Part shown: one piece after another, positions 12,291-23,905 of the stretch | Layout of the letters: each line of letters opens with the position of its first letter | Position numbering within the stretch: the first letter of the stretch is position 1 | Assembly: GCA_019055375.1 (NCBI GenBank) | Contig: JAHQIW010000263.1 | Location: forward strand, 177,133 to 241,132 | Origin: Parelaphostrongylus tenuis | Lineage: Eukaryota; Nematoda; Chromadorea; Rhabditida; Metastrongylidae | Reading direction: 5' to 3' | Length of the DNA stretch: 64,000 bases | Made by a program: the position numbers and the translations under genes | The notes under the pieces: model-generated | Told to the model about the DNA's origin: nothing | The model's input: the letters and a program-made list of their open reading frames with translations, nothing else | Databases searched by the model: none

Positions 12291-12859
12291 GTATATGACG
12301 AATGTCTGGTAAAATACAGAGACGGAGTGCCGAAAAAAGCTTTGTCGACTTCAAGAATCTCGCGTATGTCAGCTACATATGAGAAGATATCATTCTTCAT
12401 CCGATAACTATCCTTTTTTGTTGCAGATAATAATTAACAAAATGATTCTTTTAGGGCGTACTAATTGTGTTGAGGATCAACTGATTGTTAATTGGGTACA
12501 AAATAATTATCGTAGTCCATTTTGATAGTTACACTCGGCGTATTTAAGCGCATTATTCGCAGGGCACACTTTTTCCCCTAGATTTTTGCCAATAACGTTA
12601 TAGCTTAGAGTTCGACAATTTTCTTCTGTTCTTGATTTTGGAGAGGCCTTTGTAATGCGATGTATAGCGAAAATGAAATCGACTTCATCCGGGGCGCAGT
12701 TTTTATTTGGCTAAGGTGTGTAAATGTATTTTTGCAACATTGGCAACAAAAGGCACTTAGGCAGCAGGGTTTGTAGATGGTCTTTCAACCACCTTTTATT
12801 AGTAATTTGATAGCATAAATCTAAATGATTCTGAGGGGTTAGTGTGGCTTCCGAAAAAT

Positions 12860-12960
12860 ATTCCCACTGAGCGGTGTAGGAGCGAAAAAAAGATTGCGTT
12901 TCGCACTTCTGGGCTCAGTGGACCTAGGTTTAGTAGCGAGTTTACCTGGCAAAAGAAAGA
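12860..12960 (-). repeat. copy of the 8.3-kb repeat family
   Basis: On the - strand it shares landmarks acctagg, agtgcgaaacgc and cgctcc in the same order as the tandem units at 8303-8658. Confidence 0.5.
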
Positions 12961-13084
12961 TGAAATCATAAAGTGAGCCCATGGAACAAAAAGACAATGT
13001 ACCTGAGCAATTCAAACACAAAAGACCTAAAAATTTTCTTACGAACAGACAGAAATTGTTTGGATAAATAACGAACATACGCGC

Positions 13085-14570
13085 AATAATTTGCTGCGAT
13101 TGTGAAACCCAATTGTATTTTCGCTGCGACAGCGTTTCAAAAAGGTCTTTTCACGAAAGAAACAGTATTGGAGTCGTCAAGTTTTATGCTCTCGAATGAT
13201 AACTGGAATTCTAAGGAAATGTGAAAAGGGAAAGTGACATTATTTTCAAGAAGTTAAATAGTGGGTTGCTATAACAGAGATGCGCCATTGATCGTAAGGA
13301 GTACAATGCGAGAAATGTGAATTGCTTATCGGTAGTTTTTTCAGTGAAAACAGTTTTTTTGATCAATGAAAACTGTAAAGGTGTGAGGGTGTAAGTTGAA
13401 CGAATATTTCGAGTAGAATGATACTAATGAACGAGACGCTGAAACACATGTGTCTGTCAAAGTGTTGTTTCTGGTGATTTGACCAAAGCTCGACGAGACA
13501 GCCAAGAATATTTCATATTATTGTTGATGTCTTGAAGAGTTTTGCATTAGACAGTTGATAAAAGAAGATAATTTACATTTGTTTTTAAATTACTTCTTGC
13601 AAGTGAAGCAAGAAAATTATGCAATTAGGGTCGATAGCTTGTTCTTTTCACAGATATGTGTTTTTCCCAATGAAAATTGAGCTTTATAAGACGCATAGGC
13701 GATTTTGTGACCTAAAAGAGCCTTTACAGAAGTGTCTTGGTGGAAGCAGAATTTTTTTGTGGCGATAAAGTGCCTCTAACACATAAATTTGCCAAGAACC
13801 AATAAACTCGCATTGTAGTGGAAGCGGATATTACTTTAAGTGTGAAACGTAATTTCCTCTTTACTGCTACAACGCACCGAGATGGCTTTTTGAGAAAGCA
13901 TGGCTTACATTAGATATGCCGTGTTTCAGGTTATCAAATGATTGCTAATAGTCTAATGAAAGCCAAACACAGACGAGAGCCGAGCTAACAAAGCGCGTCG
14001 TAGGGGGGCATAACTTTCTCACCTATGCTACAGCGTGTTAGGATGATTTTTCTAGATATCAAGTACGGTATCTAAATTGCCAATTTCCAAGCTGTCGATT
14101 GACTGCAAAAACATTAATGAGAAAAGAAATAAATAGGGTAGTTTGCGACACCACGGCGATCCTTTGACCAGTTTTATTATTGCACAAGCCTTTTCAAGGA
14201 CATGTCATCATCCAATAGCGTCAATGCTTCCTTAAGACCTGAATTATACTATATCAGAACCAGATTTCCATGGCTGCGTGCACCAATGCAATCTGCTTCC
14301 CAAGCGGTCCGACAATCATGGAACACATCGTACTGAACGGGTTGATAATGCTGAATTTGTAGTGCATCTCTCAGGGATAAATTGGCACCGAGAGTTATAA
14401 ATAACTTCAGTAATAGGTCTACGTTTAAGTTGTAGAAAAAATGGTGTAGTATTCAAAAAGCATAGCAAAAACTTATTTGTACAGCAACTGAGCTCAAACA
14501 AAAGACAAAGTAATCGAAATTCATTCACTTAACCGCTTGTTTCCGTGGTACAATCTTGTAATATACCAAA
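13085..14570. other. intergenic with diverged repeat modules
   Basis: At 13085-13150 and 13838-13890 there are modules of the form gtgaaacNcaattN...cgctgcNacagcg, related to the 3' part of the repeat at 16.2-16.6 and 59 kb. No gene was found. Confidence 0.4.
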
Positions 14571-14668
14571 TAATGTGGTGTGCTGAGCAAAAACATTTGC
14601 GCCAGCCCGAATTCGAACCCAGATCTTACTCTTTCCGAGTGGTATGCTAACCGTTGCACCACAGACCA
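14571..14668 (-). mobile_element. tRNA-derived foldback element, single arm
   Basis: Left-arm sequence of the 4.9-kb element (aatgtggtgtgctgagcaaa) with a tRNA-like core on the - strand; the B box is the complement of gaattcgaaccc. Confidence 0.55.
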
Positions 14669-14694
14669 AAAGACAAATTAATAATCAGAGCAGT

Positions 14695-15026
14695 TTACTT
14701 CCACATTTAGCATTGTTTGCCACTGGCAAATCGTCACCGGATCAAAATCAAACTCGTCAGCCAACATCCGGCATCTCATCGATGGATCTTCTTCAATTCG
14801 ATTAACGACTGTCTAGCAAGCGATTTCTCGTGACGTCCCCTCTTGCCGTGTCCGTCAATCGGTACCTTTATTCATGGAATGTCTTATACCAACTCTGAGC
14901 TGTATGAACATAGCAAATTTCGTCATCAAAGACCTTGCAGATTCGGCGATGATGCTTAGAAGCGTCGACACCCAACGGGTAGTGGAAGTGGAGCAGCAGA
15001 CCAATTTCGTCCTTGAACGGCTCCAT
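14695..15026 (-). pseudogene. mariner transposase, N-terminal remnant
   Basis: The - strand frame from an ATG (15026-15024) reads through a mariner DNA-binding domain: EIGLLLHFHY, then HHRRICKVFDDE, then QSWYKTFHE. These match the first helix-turn-helix (block, xxRRICxxFG, xxxRWFxxF) of nematode mariners. The second helix-turn-helix follows in other frames (RIEEDPSMRCRMLADEF), so at least two frameshifts have occurred. There is no catalytic domain. It is a dead fragment. Confidence 0.75.
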
Positions 15027-15794
15027 TCTGAAGGCTGTATAGACAAATGATATATCGTTCGATGCGCAAGAAAACTAGCTTTTTGATGGGCTCAAATTCG
15101 CGCATAATACATCTACAAAAGTCATTTTCTCACGCAATACGACAGAACTTTTCCTACAGCCTATTACTACTACAACTCCCACTACAATACCGAGATTCAT
15201 AGAAAGTTGGCGCTTGGCTAAAGGCCGCTACACTCGGCGCTAGCTGAGTCCCTGCTATACATCCCAGCCCGCTTACGACATGGTCACAGGACACCATGAA
15301 GCGAGATTGCTGAAGGCAGGTCAACGTCATCGATGGGATCACTGAAGCAACAAGCATCTAAAAACACATAGTTATCGATTGGATCGATCGAGGGCCGTTT
15401 GGGATGCGAATATCGATCGACCGATCGATCAATAGTTATTGTTAGCCCATCAATGAGCTTCTCTCTTAGGTCTATTGCCATCAAAGCTCATCCACCAACG
15501 ACCGGCGATTTATGCTCTTTCTGCTCGTCTACTTCTCATTCAGCAACGTTGCTCCAATGTCAATATACGCTCCGTTACGCACAGGTGTTCGCCCTGCCAG
15601 GGCATGGTGGTCCCGTGGTACCCTTGAAGTGGTCCCCAACGGGGCTTTGGCGTCTCGTCAGCAGTCTTTGATCTACAGATTTTCTCCTCCAGGTCTTTGC
15701 AGGCTTTGTTTTCTATTTGCATTCATTTTTGACTTTTATTTGTCCCATAATTTCTGTTATGGAAGTTTATAGTGTGAAATATAATCACGAAGTG

Positions 15795-15960
15795 CTGAGT
15801 TAAGAACAGAACCTGGAACCTCGGCTGGATCCGAACCCGCGCTTGTCATTGCCGGGGCCTGACATGTTACCACTACACCAACAGAAGCCGCTGCTTCGTC
15901 TCTGTATAGCCGTATGTTTGACAATCTCAATGGTATCAGCAGCCATCCACCAGCGTGAGT
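15795..15960 (-). mobile_element. tRNA-derived repeat, single arm
   Basis: On the - strand: tggtgtagtggtaacatgtc (A-box region), then gcgcgggttcggatcc (B-box region). It is similar to the foldback arms at 1.3 and 19.4 kb but no inverted partner is visible. Confidence 0.5.
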
Positions 15961-16182
15961 GATCTGTGGGGCAGGAAGAGGCATTGAATCGTAGGTTGGT
16001 GTAATGGATAGCGAGTGAGGCGGCGGGTACTTTTTCGTTCGGCAGCATAGGTTTGTAAGCCTATCTCTTACGCTGGACAAGAGGTTTTCATAAACAGTGT
16101 TAGTAATCATTCGAAAGCTTAAATCTCCAGCTAGCGCTGCGCGGAGCCGGTTTTTGAAAGGATCTTTTCTTGACGTTATAAA

Positions 16183-16709
16183 ATTCGAAAAAAAATTTTA
16201 TTTCACACGCGCATATTTCTCGTCGGATGAAGCGTTTTCTTTGGACTATCAGTATTAATTCAATAGTGTGAGATTTATCGATTCCAATGCTGTGCTTATA
16301 TTCTGAAAAGATCGTTTTCTCTGCAACGCAGCAGGGAAAATAAGATTAATTCACGTACGCGAGCAGGTGTTCTTTGGCAAATTCACGGGCTGTGGGGTGG
16401 GAGGAGGGCAGGGGGGCGGTCGGCGCAAAATTCGATCGATGGCGCCCAATTGAAGTGTATTTGAAAAGGAATTGTTTCTCCCGTTCGCTAGAAATTCGAC
16501 ATCAAACGTTTGACTTTGATACTAGAAGATTTTATCTACAAGTTCTTGTGTTTTTTCGTGCTTTCATTAGAACAATAGTTGAGTTGCGCGGCCGATGTGA
16601 AACATAATTTTAATTTGATTTTTACAGAGTTATAAAAGGGTTTTTTCCAAAAAATCGATAATGTAGAGCGCTAGCTTGAGATTTGAGCTTTCGAATGATT
16701 ACAAACACT
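16183..16709 (+). repeat. interspersed repeat family D, copy 1 (left part)
   Basis: It shares ordered landmarks with 59060-59540: attccaaNgcNgtgct, gcaaNgNagcaggNaaaataagat, a G-rich tract, ttcgtgct, gtgaaacNtaatttNa, then NttataNaagggNNttt. The copy is interrupted at 16709 by a hammerhead element and resumes at 17183-17235 (gaaaattcttgtccagc, compare aaaattcttgttcagc at 59508). No coding capacity was found. Confidence 0.65.
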
Positions 16710-16810
16710 TCATCTCGAGTGTTTTATTAAGACCACGCTCAAATTTCAATAGATCCTTTCATTATTATTTGAGCCAGCATGTCATGTGGTCTGGTAAGGG
16801 CTCTTGTACA

Positions 16811-16853
16811 GCCCGAGACACGTGTTCCGTCCTTACAGACTCGTCAGTCGGGC
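16811..16853 (-). ncRNA. hammerhead ribozyme motif, family 1, mutated
   Basis: On the - strand: stem I GCCCGA / TCGGGC intact, core CTGACGA intact, stem II GTC-TGTAAG-GAC. The GAAA segment reads GGAA and the cleavage site is changed, so activity is doubtful. Confidence 0.7.
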
Positions 16854-17083
16854 AGAACCCGTCGTGTTTCGGATATTTTTTGACGTCGGTTCTCTCTGGA
16901 GCTCTACTTTCCCTCAAGTTATAATAAGATAAAAATACCAGCCAATGAGCAATCGAGTGTAAAACTCTCTCTGTTAGGTGAAAATTTCACTTGACATAGA
17001 GTGTAGAACGTTCGTCTTTGATAACTCTCTGTAGGGAGAGTAGGGCTCCTGAAAGAACTGACTATCGAAAGACGACGGGTTCT

Positions 17084-17126
17084 GCCCGGCTGAAGAGTCT
17101 GTAGGGACGAGACACGTGTATCGGGG
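17084..17126 (+). ncRNA. hammerhead ribozyme motif, family 1, mutated
   Basis: GCCCGG, CTGAAGA (allowed by CTGANGA), stem II GTC-TGTAGG-GAC, then GAGA instead of GAAA, ACGTGTA, TCGGGG. It is partner of the 16811 motif in the opposite arm. It is probably inactive because of the GAGA change. Confidence 0.7.
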
Positions 17127-17799
17127 CTGTACAAGAGCCCTTACCAGACCACATGGCAAGTTGGCTCAAATAATAATGAAAGGATTACAAACACTCTTTA
17201 TGAAAATTCTTGTCCAGCGCAGGGGATATGCTTGAAAATGTGTGCTAGCAAGCGGAAAAGAATCCGGCGGCGAATAGACTGGTGCCAGGTTCGAAATCCG
17301 CCTGAGGTTTTGCCTTTTGCCCATATTTTCGTATTCTGTTCCTTATTTATATTCTCATTTTGCTCATCCTTGTCGTTTTCGAGTCCGCAATGGGACAGCT
17401 CTTCTACAAACTTATTATATTATTATCTTTACACACTCATTCATCATACTCGTTGACGGATCTTCTGGTCCGTTTCCGTTCTGCCGGACTGGTTGTCTTT
17501 ATCGTTTTTGCTGTGTTCATCGTGAATGTGACAATTCAGCTTATCAGTCATACATCTGAAGGACAAGTCTGTTTATGGCCTGCTACGTCGATCATCAGTT
17601 ATTTCACTTTTTGGAGGGACAACTGCCGTATATTCGTCGTCGATTCATCTATGGACTCGGTAATTCGCTAGTGAATAAGATTTGGAGTGGTCATCGTTCG
17701 TTGCAGGAACGAATCATTCATATGCGAGAGGAGCAATCCGCTCTTGAGAGGTAGGCGATTCCTTGAACCTACTCCTCTTCCAAGAACGTTTGCGCATTG

Positions 17800-18045
17800 G
17801 TCAGATTAGTCGATGTTCGATCTCCGCCTGGCTCACCAAGCCTTCAATCCCTTCAGAGTCGGTGAACTGGTATCAGACTCGTCTGGGAGGATCAGCACCA
17901 CTGATTTGATATATCGGTAGGCTAACGCGAGTCTTTATGAAGGCCAGATTTGCATCCAGTCACTTCGAACGATCTCTTATGAGGACGACTGCATGGCGCA
18001 TCCATCAGAGATTGATCAAAGCAAGGAGCTTTATCCTATCCTATA
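17800..18045 (+). mobile_element. tRNA-headed SINE (family B), copy 1
   Basis: The tRNA-like head on the - sense near 17815 is followed by the family body: aactggtatcagactcgtct, gcaccactgatttgatatat, catccagtcacttcgaacga, then catggcgcatcc and ttgatcaa. The same ordered blocks occur at 22.1, 44.5 (+), 23.8 and 55.9 kb (-). It runs directly into an RTE 3' remnant, hinting at shared 3' sequence or a chimeric insertion. Confidence 0.65.
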
Positions 18046-18250
18046 TCCGAGAAGAAAGCGCCACAGGGAGACCATCGACACGATGATTCGATCTCTTCAA
18101 GAAAAGCTCAGAAGGAAGATATGATTTCAACGAATCCGTACAGCGATGAGGACTTATTGGGCAACTCTTGCACGAGATAGAAAAGATGGAAGCCTTATTT
18201 GGGATCCCCTCGAGTACTCATCGATCAAAAGAACGATAGGTGACTCAGGG
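18040..18250 (+). pseudogene. RTE reverse transcriptase, C-terminal remnant
   Basis: In shifting frames it reads RWFDLFKKSSEGRYDF and then YWATLARDRKDG, matching the end of the RT ORF at 51.2 kb (TRWSDFFTKAMEERYD, then THWATLARDREKW). At least one frameshift and one stop. This is a 5'-truncated dead copy of an RTE-clade non-LTR retrotransposon. Confidence 0.8.
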
Positions 18251-18674
18251 TATTTGAAAAATTGGAAGGCGGGGTGGCGCAGTGAAAGTGATGCAATTTA
18301 TCAAGGAAAAAGGTGATAAGCAAAGCGCTAGCGTTTGTAAACAAGAAGTGAAAAGTCCGAATTTATGAGGTTCATTTCTCACTTTGTATATTTTTGGAAC
18401 TTGGTTGTAATCCTATATTAAGGGCGCTCTACCAGAATCGTCGTCATTATCTTAGTACTCTACAGCAGGACTCTCAGATTGAGGAGAAATTACTTGAGCA
18501 CGACACCTACATTGTCAGTGTTCTCGATGACGTATGTGTTGCCTTTACTAGAATTTTTTATATCATTTGATTCGAGTGTTTTCTTAAGACCACAGCTCAA
18601 ATTTCATTATGCCACGAAATCGTTTTTGAGCCACGCATGTCGTGTGGTCTGTGAAAAAAGGGCTGACTTAAAGA

Positions 18675-18717
18675 GCCCGATACACGTGTTTCGACTTTGC
18701 GGTCTCGTCAGTCGGGC
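18675..18717 (-). ncRNA. hammerhead ribozyme, family 1, core intact
   Basis: On the - strand, 43 nt: stem I GCCCGA / TCGGGC (6 bp), CTGACGA, stem II GAC-CGCAAA-GTC, GAAA, then the self-complementary CACGTG region and predicted cleavage after GTA. All catalytic core positions fit. Stem III is a 4-bp half-palindrome without a loop, so cleavage would favour a dimer. Confidence 0.85.
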
Positions 18718-19225
18718 AGTTACCCTATCTCGTCTTTTGCTGATCTCTCTGAGTGCCATTCCCCGTACTAAGAGTTAGCGACGACGAACGTTCTACTCTC
18801 CATGTCCAGTGAAATTGTCACCTAACACACAGTGTTGTACACTCGATTGCTCTTGGCTAGTATATTCAATATATCATATCATTCGTTTCGAGTGTTTTAT
18901 TAAGACCACAGCTCAAATTTCAATATGCCACGAAATCGTTTTTGAGCCACGCATGTCGTGTGGTTGTTGAAAAGGGGCTGACTTCTAGAGCGTGGCTCAA
19001 AAGTAATTTCATGGCATATTGAAATTTGAGCTGTGATCTTTAGAAAACACTCGCAACGAATGATATGATATATTGAATATACTAGCCAAGAGCAATCGAG
19101 TGTGCAACACTCTGAGTTCGGTGATAATTTCACCGGACATAGAGTGTAAAACGTTAGTCGTCGCTAACTCTTAGTGTGGGAAAGGGGCACCCACGTAGAT
19201 TAGCAAAAGACGAGAAAGGGTAATT

Positions 19226-19268
19226 GCCCGACTGACGAGACTGCAGGGTCGAAAAACGTGTATCGGGC
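19226..19268 (+). ncRNA. hammerhead ribozyme, family 1, core intact
   Basis: Stem I GCCCGA / TCGGGC, CTGACGA, stem II GAC-TGCAGG-GTC, GAAA, then AACGTGTA with one stem III mismatch. The catalytic core is conserved. Confidence 0.8.
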
Positions 19269-19344
19269 TCTATAAGTCAGCCCTTTCTAACAGACCACAC
19301 GACATGCTGCATGGCTCAAAAATGATTTTATGGCATATAGAGTC

Positions 19345-19740
19345 TTTTATTTACTGCTCTTTTAGCAGTTGTTGTGTTGTAATTTTATACCTTAGGATGC
19401 TGAGTGATATGCGAAATTCTCCAGCACAGGTGGGAGTTGAACTTGTGTTGCACCCATATCGGGTGCTCCCTGTTACCACTACACAACAGAGGCCACACGC
19501 TCTGCTACTACCCTTTCTTTGATGCAAGCTATCGTAGCTGTCAGCAACTATGCCTAAGTGGGTTTGGACCGGTAAGTACATATCGGCATCAAACCCAGTT
19601 ATGCTGACAGCTACGTTAGCTTATATCGAAGAAAGAGTGGTAGCAGAGCGGTGGCATCCGACATTGTGGTAGCATGCATCCTTGGTGTGGGTGGACGCGG
19701 GATCAACTCCTGCCTAGAGTCGAAGGTTATGCTTATCAAT
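19345..19740. mobile_element. tRNA-derived foldback element, copy 4
   Basis: The left arm (19395-19560) has a tRNA-like core on -, the right arm (19575-19730) on + (attgtggtagcatgcatcc, then cgggatcaactcctgcc). The arms share the tcttcgatataagctaacgtagctgtcagca segment as an inverted repeat. It abuts the hammerhead palindrome with only a few bases between, a nested or adjacent insertion. Confidence 0.65.
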
Positions 19741-19749
19741 CAATGTGTT

Positions 19750-22080
19750 TAATATATTAACTTCGTTTAATAAAAGTCAAGACTTGGCAATAGTTTGTTA
19801 ATAGCTTTTTTAGTACCTTAAACGCCAACAGCTTGCCCTATCGGAGATGATGGTTCCGGGTTTTTTCGTCACGGATAATCCGATTGATATCGAAGTGCAA
19901 ACCCTTATTCTCGAATTCATCATGCAAGTCCGGTGAGTTCACCTATTTTCCTTACTTTTGTGCTTCTTAGACTCTAGATTGTTTGATATATTCGAGTGGC
20001 TGCAGGCTTCCTGAACCCATTGCGCCGCCAGAATCGTCTCAACACGGGTCTCCCATTGTCTACGTACAGCTGTCGTAGATCTCTTTGTATCTTTCCAGTT
20101 GATTTGTCCTTATTATGTCCATCAAACTAGTCTTTCTGATTAATATTGATTTTCAGCTCAATCTATCTCGTAGCTATTCTCGTCTACTTTTGCTTCTAAC
20201 ACACATATCTCTTGTACGTCCGGCATAATATTTCCTGTGTGGTCAGTTTCGGATCTGTCGTAATCCATTCGTCCACATATCTTGGAATTTTTGAAATGAT
20301 TAGTGTTTATTGTCGTATTATGTTTCCTAAGAGTGAGTCTAGATCAGAGACTAGATTATTATGTCGTGGATATTCTGACTTTGAGTTTCCATTTGAAAGT
20401 GAGGTTTGATAGATTTCACTTCTATTTCGCCAACTCTTCCTTCTAACACTTCTATTTATTTTGATGCCTTTCACTTGAATGCTTGAGCTGTCCGTCTTCA
20501 CGAACCAAATCAGGGCGACCCAAGCTGAGAAGAGGTTCGACGTTTCCATTCGGAAAGCGCGGCTAAGAGTAAATCGTACCACGACTAGCAGCCGTCTTGG
20601 TATCTATTAGGCGCAGGGTAGTAATCTCCCTTTGATTTACAAAGGCCAGCGACTGCCCTAATGTGGTGACGACCTGAAGAAGCCCTGCTTAACTCGAGAC
20701 TCCAGTTGACAAAACAGCTGAACCAGCACATTTTCATCTGCTGGGGTCCGCACAGTTCGTGAAGGCGAACCGTCAAAGTATCCAAGTTTTAGGAAAATAT
20801 TGTTGTTAAATGCTGATAATCTACAAATTTTAAATAATAAATAGGTCAAGATCGTATGTTTATAATATTGTTGAATTGACATGTGTGAAAACAGCAGCAA
20901 ATGAAAGTGTGACTTATAATGGAAGGAGTTTCTTTGAAAGAATGAATGCGGTTTCTTTTATGAATGCGAGATTTATGAAAGGACTTTTGTACGAATTCAC
21001 AACGCATGCTGCTTATCAGACCGATGTGGACACGTAAACTTTAGGATATGTATGTTAACACATTCCAAGCCGTATGGACGCTATAGCGTCTATCCATGAC
21101 TGAGTAGTCCTTTGAATGAAATTTTTCGATCTGAGACTTTTCTTTTCCTCCTATTTTTTTTTGGGAACTAAATGGAAGGATTGCCTCGAAATACTCAGTG
21201 AGCTCCGCCTTTCTGGCTCTCACGAAAAATATGGACTGAAAAGGTTACATATGGCCATTGACGGTTAGGGATGTTTAGTCGACTGCGATTAATGAAATCT
21301 GTATACTTTTTTGATCATGTATAACAACGTTGGAAGAATAAAGGTCACTGAAGGAGAATAAGAAGATAGGGAAATCAGTACTAGAAAGGTAGCGTATACA
21401 TCGAGTTCCTCGCAGAAGTAGATCAATACTAGTCCTCGGGTAAAGGGTGGTGCATTAATATTGTTAATTAAAATGGGAAATATTACTGCCTTTATGGATA
21501 AATAAAATAAATAAACGATAGTCGGTGATCGCTTAGAAGAGAACATGGATGGGACGGAGAGGGCAAATTTTGCAGGATCAACTTAGAGTTTTTTTTTTTT
21601 CGTGAATAATTCAGTACGATATGTGCATAGTGATCCTCTACGCTTTAACCCATTTCGGACAATGTACAACAGCATACAACGCACGCAATTTGTCCTGCTG
21701 TGTCCACGTGTGCTTACACTTTTTAAATATCAAAACTTTTGATATGCCTGCTAATCATTATTTGAGCCACGCATGTCAGTGGTCTGTTAATGAGGGCTGA
21801 CTATTCAAAACTTTTGAGTAAAACCATATTCCTTCTATTATTCATTAGTAGGAATTTCTGGGCCTCAACAATGCTTATACATGTGCGAATCGAGCCAAAC
21901 AGAATCGCACTTTAATATGAAGGTATGGAATCAGTAAGTAGAGAACTACCTTAGATCTAACTCTATCAAGGAATTTTTGCCATCTATCTTAGTCGTCTAT
22001 AAGCTTACTCGAGAAAAACTTTCATTGTGTACATATAAAGAACACAATGCGAAAATAATAAATCGACGCAGCTATTACTA
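19750..22080. other. intergenic, mostly unexplained
   Basis: It contains only one recognisable fragment, a piece of the family 1 hammerhead element lacking the ribozyme at 21757-21815 (tttgagccacgcatgtca...tctgttaatgagggctgac). No gene was found; the GC-richer 20460-20790 part has no sustained frame. Confidence 0.4.
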
Positions 22081-22084
22081 ATAC

Positions 22085-22380
22085 AAGAATCATATGCAAA
22101 TTCACGTGGTACAGTGGCTAAATCTGCCTTGCAACACACACGTGAGCTTTGATTCGACCCACATCTCGAGATTACCATGTTTCTCAATACCTCCGGCATC
22201 GGCAAATTGGTACCAGATTATTTAAAACGGTAGCAGCACTAATTTGATATATATAGGGCACCGTGGGTCATTGTAAAAGTCGATATGTACCCAGTCACCT
22301 TCAAAGATTCTTGATGAAGTCGAATGCATGGTGCATCTCTCAGGATTGATTATCACCTTGAGCCTTATCCTTTATATATT
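22085..22380 (+). mobile_element. tRNA-headed SINE (family B), copy 2
   Basis: The A-box-like cacgtggtacagtggctaaa and a decayed B box (gattcgacccac) are followed by the family body: attggtaccagattat, gcagcactaatttgatatat, gtacccagtcacctt, gcatggtgcatctctcagg, attgattatc. Confidence 0.7.
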
Positions 22381-22649
22381 TGAATGAAGAAGAGAGCTAT
22401 ACTGTATAATCTCATGTGTCAGGTGAACAGCGTCGGCAAAACTCTCCATCCTCAGCGCGTTGAAGTGATGGAACAGAAATATTCAGGATGGTGGTGTCCA
22501 TCTTTCTCACCAAAAATTTATGCAGACATGACATTTTGTACAAGATCAGACCGCCTGTCACGGACATCAGAGGAAGTTGCTAGGGGAATTACAGGTCTCT
22601 CACAAAATACGGATGCAATTATCTTTCTCAAATATGACTGCTCCTAGGC

Positions 22650-23765
22650 TGCAAGCAGCCATGTTCTTGCAAAGCTTGACAAAGTGGAGTGCCAAAACAA
22701 ATGTGACGTTTAGTTAGTCCTTAGAAGAACGTAGGTAGCAGAATTTCATCACTCCATTCTGATGCATTTCGTGTCACAAAGATTAACACATGAAGTAGCG
22801 AATATAAAAAAAACTTCCCTTTGATTTTTTTTTTTGATTTTCTGGCCTACACGAGGCTCTACAATTTTCATTCTAGCAGAAGTTTTGGCATTATCACCTT
22901 TTTCGTAGCTGAAATGAGTCGAGTCTAATCTATTTTCCTTGAGTTTACTTGTCATTAGTCGCTGTAAGTCTAATTAGTAGTACTTATAGGTTGTAATGAT
23001 TGTTATTTATATGAAGATATTTATTATGGTGAATCAACATGGAAACCAATTATCGCTTCCTCTTTGGCTATAATATGTATCCTATCAGCAAGTTACAAGT
23101 GCTGCTCTTTCCGTCCACTATGTATGTCTTCAGTCCATATCAGAACGACGGCTTCTCACTTATTGTTCTGTGGATCATCCAATAACTCAAGCTAAAGCCA
23201 CTAAATTTCTTATGTTACCGTAGCGCACCGTAGCTGCTTACTCAAGAGTCACGAAGAACATTAAATCTTTTGTTACCTTTTTCACCAATCCATTTTTGTT
23301 AGAGAGTTGTAATGGCCGAAATGGTCAAGTCTTCATTAGCGCAGGAGATCCGAGCCTGTTCACACAATTGCTCATAAAGTGAGTTATTTGAAAAGGAGTA
23401 AGACTTTATGGATCGTATGATGATCATGCGTCAGAATGATTTGTACATTCGTTATCGTAATCATGTTTATTCATACTTGCATAGGAGTGCCATTCTTGTA
23501 TACGTTCTAATCAGTACGTGTGATTCAGCGAAAAACTTGCCACGGAGCGGAAAGTGGATGGAGAGGGATTCAAGGTCGCTTGGAGTAGCTTCTGTGATGG
23601 AATTATAAGCTCACTGTGAATATACGCAATCTTAACAGCAGAGCTACGTGAAGAGTGGTTTAGAAATCTGTTAAAAGAAGGGTAAAGGATAAGGCTTTTG
23701 GCATTGATATGTTCTTAAAGGTGCACTGTTCATTTGACTCTATCAAACATTGTTAAAAATAATCA
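22650..23765. other. intergenic, nothing recognised
   Basis: There are short open frames without splice or family support. No RNA gene was seen. Confidence 0.35.
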
Positions 23766-23769
23766 ATTT

Positions 23770-23905
23770 TCAATATTTAGCCTATTGAATGACTTGCAGT
23801 GACCTGCCAATCTATTGAGTCAGTGCTGCTTGCTGTCATCCTGACCAAATCTGGTGCCAGTTTCACGATTCCTGATGTATGGAAGACCTGTCAAGTCCAG
23901 TGGGT
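23770..23905 (-). mobile_element. tRNA-headed SINE (family B), copy 3, body only
   Basis: On the - strand it carries aactggcaccagatttggtc, agcagcactgactcaatag and ggtcactgcaagtcatt, matching the copies at 22.2 and 55.9 kb. The tRNA head is lost. Confidence 0.6.

Larger units (their letters stand above)
16710..17182. mobile_element. hammerhead palindrome, family 1, copy a
   Basis: Inverted arms from about 16755 (ctttcattattatttgagcc) to 17182 (its complement), with centre near 16945. It is flanked by 13-bp direct repeats gattacaaacact (16697-16709 and 17183-17195), a target-site duplication. It has one hammerhead motif per arm in opposite orientation (16811-16853 on -, 17084-17126 on +) and the conserved box tgaaaatttcacttgacat at about 16978. 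There is no ORF. Confidence 0.8.
18559..19340. mobile_element. hammerhead palindrome, family 1, copy b
   Basis: A monomer (18559-18885), a partial direct second copy (18888-18992) and an inverted copy (18993-19340) form a near-palindrome of about 780 bp. Landmarks: gagtgtttt(c/a)ttaagacca, gctcaaatttca, tttttgagccacgcatgtc, box tgataatttcaccggacat (about 19118). It has hammerheads at 18675-18717 (-) and 19226-19268 (+). The internal partial copy was truncated just before its ribozyme. Confidence 0.8.

Noticed and set aside
5897..15026. One mariner element spanning the 6-kb and 15-kb remnants
   Set aside because: Both are on the - strand with the N-terminal piece upstream, but 8.5 kb of unrelated repeats lies between and divergence differs; two separate copies are simpler.
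15399..15772. Overlapping ORFs on both strands at 15.4-15.8 kb
   Set aside because: Several frames are open in a GC-richer patch, none has splice signals or a recognisable family, and I could not choose among them.
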